Source: RGIG464 sp045643185 | Lineage (GTDB): Bacteria > Myxococcota_A > Bradymonadia > UBA4248 | Reading direction: 5' to 3' | Length of the DNA: 5,961 nt | Assembly: GCA_045643185.1 (NCBI GenBank) | Contig: JAZUKH010000250.1 | Coordinates: 1-5,961, forward strand | In this document: in pieces, positions 5,456-5,961 of the stretch | Layout: each line of letters begins with the position of its first letter | Numbering within the stretch: the first letter of the stretch is position 1 | Notes under the pieces: model-generated | What the model was told of the DNA's origin: nothing | The model's input: only the letters and a program-made list of their open reading frames with translations | Databases searched by the model: none | Position numbers and translations under genes: made by a program

Positions 5456-5770
5456 CAGACAGTTTGTGTCTGATTTCCAACCAAACTAATCCTCGTCTGT
5501 TCTGATGATCTTTTCACTCCAACCATCTTTTCTCCCCCTCGGGGTTTTGCCTTCACATGGCTATTCGACAGTTTCAACGAGCGCGTTAATAAACTCCAAA
5601 CGGACAGTTTGTGTCTGATTTCCAACCAAACTAATCCTCGTCTGTTCTGATGATCTTTTCTCTCCAACCATCGTTTCTCCCCATCGTTTTTTGCCTTCAC
5701 ATGGCTATTCGACAGTTTCAATGAGCGCGTTAATAAACTCCAAACAGACAGTTTGTGCCTGAATTTGAAC
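5456..5770. repeat. 144-145 bp tandem repeat, two full copies and one partial (B1-B3)
   Basis: Copy B1 (5456-5600, 145 bp) and B2 (5601-5744, 144 bp) differ at only a few sites, mainly where B1 has CCCCCTCGGGGTTTT and B2 has CCCCATCGTTTTTT. B3 (5745 to about 5770) retains only the first part and then diverges. Each copy starts with CAGACA-GTTTG-TGTCTG or a one-base variant. A hairpin at 5451-5504 pairs CAGAACAGAC with GTCTGTTCTG and, inside it, AGTTTG with CAAACT. In B2 the corresponding outer stem survives partly through a G-T pair. The minus strand is open across the copies because 144 is divisible by three, but no gene start supports coding. Confidence 0.8.
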
Positions 5771-5806
5771 AAAAATATTTTTTAATACCCTTGTAAACGC
5801 TCTATT

Positions 5807-5833
5807 AAAGTGAAAAACAGCGTTTTTCACTTT
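5807..5833. repeat. Perfect 12-bp hairpin
   Basis: AAAGTGAAAAAC (5807-5818) and GTTTTTCACTTT (5822-5833) are exact complements around a 3-nt loop. The stem is A+T-rich, and no gene ends beside it. It shares GTGAAAAAC with the inverted repeat at 5247-5306. The T-rich right arm alone does not make a convincing terminator. Confidence 0.6.
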
Positions 5834-5875
5834 CACAGTAATAGCACAGGTAGGGACTTCGCTATGGCTTTTCGC

Positions 5876-5961
5876 GCACCTTGGTTCGAGTTGTTGCTGT
5901 GTCTAGGTTTCCTCGCCGACTCGTAGTGCCCCCCCCCCCCCCGGCACCTTGGTTCGAGTTG
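5876..5961. repeat. 18-bp direct repeat flanking a C14 tract
   Basis: GCACCTTGGTTCGAGTTG occurs at 5876-5893 and again at 5944-5961, a 68-nt period, with the second copy ending exactly at the window edge. Between them lies a run of 14 C (5929-5942), with GTGCC before and GGCAC after it forming a short dyad. This may be the start of a tandem array, a slippage-prone tract, or an assembly artefact near a contig end. Confidence 0.65.

Larger units (their letters stand above)
4302..5961. other. Gene-free, repeat- and hairpin-rich region
   Basis: No open frame here combines a ribosome binding site, a recognisable protein family and sensible length. The frames that are open either cross palindromes and tandem repeats or have repetitive, compositionally odd translations. 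The stretch holds the promoter-proximal part of the moxR series (to about 4400) and then a succession of inverted repeats and two tandem repeat families, listed separately. Between about 4591 and 4707 I see only small dyads, such as GACGTA/TACGTC at 4647-4664 and GGTTTCAAACC at 4675-4685. The region may be a landing site for non-autonomous elements or decayed mobile DNA. Confidence 0.6.

Noticed and set aside
4795..5770. CRISPR array
   Set aside because: Repeats are over 110 bp with no short-repeat and unique-spacer alternation, and no cas gene is present.
5437..5772. Minus-strand open frame with a repeated 48-residue unit
   Set aside because: It starts at TTG without a ribosome binding site, lies wholly in the 144-145 bp DNA repeat, and a one-base length difference shifts the frame between copies.
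5878..5897. GGTTCGAG as a tRNA T-arm
   Set aside because: The flanking bases do not form the five-pair T stem, and no acceptor, D or anticodon arm can be drawn around it.

Overview
This is a bacterial chromosomal window, judged from Shine-Dalgarno-led genes (GGAGGA, AAGGAG), tight gene spacing and bacterial AAA+/Clp families. The sequence does not fix the taxon: base composition is mid-range and no rRNA, tRNA or marker gene is present. It splits into a gene-bearing left part (1-4301, all genes on the minus strand) and a gene-poor, repeat-rich right part (about 4302-5961).

Reading in the direction of transcription, from high to low coordinates: membrane protein A (3522-4301, 259 aa); a gap holding a long inverted repeat (3424-3486); membrane protein B (2505-3344, 279 aa), a diverged paralogue of A; a MoxR-type AAA+ ATPase (1499-2407, 302 aa); and, only 12 nt further on with its ribosome binding site overlapping the MoxR stop codon, an all-helical protein of unknown function (716-1486, 256 aa). 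A 194-nt gap with a stem-loop and a promoter-like region built on an inverted repeat precedes the last gene. That gene (1-521, cut by the left edge) carries two Clp N-terminal repeats and is probably the front of a Clp/Hsp100-type AAA+ protein.

A plausible but unproven reading is a MoxR-centred module. In it the AAA+ ATPase acts on or with two tail-anchored-like membrane proteins whose related cytosolic domains lie ahead of three C-terminal membrane segments. The helical protein would be a partner or adaptor, and the Clp-like protein a neighbouring unfoldase or chaperone. No DUF58 or von Willebrand A partner, common next to MoxR genes, is visible in the window.

The right 1.66 kb has no convincing gene. 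It holds a possible extended -10 promoter for the module, several hairpins, two adjacent copies of a 112-113 bp repeat that each end in an AGGAG-spacer-ATG sequence, a 40-nt near-perfect palindrome, a G+C-rich hairpin cluster, two and a fraction copies of a 144-145 bp repeat, a 12-bp perfect hairpin, and a C14 tract flanked by an 18-bp direct repeat that runs into the window end.
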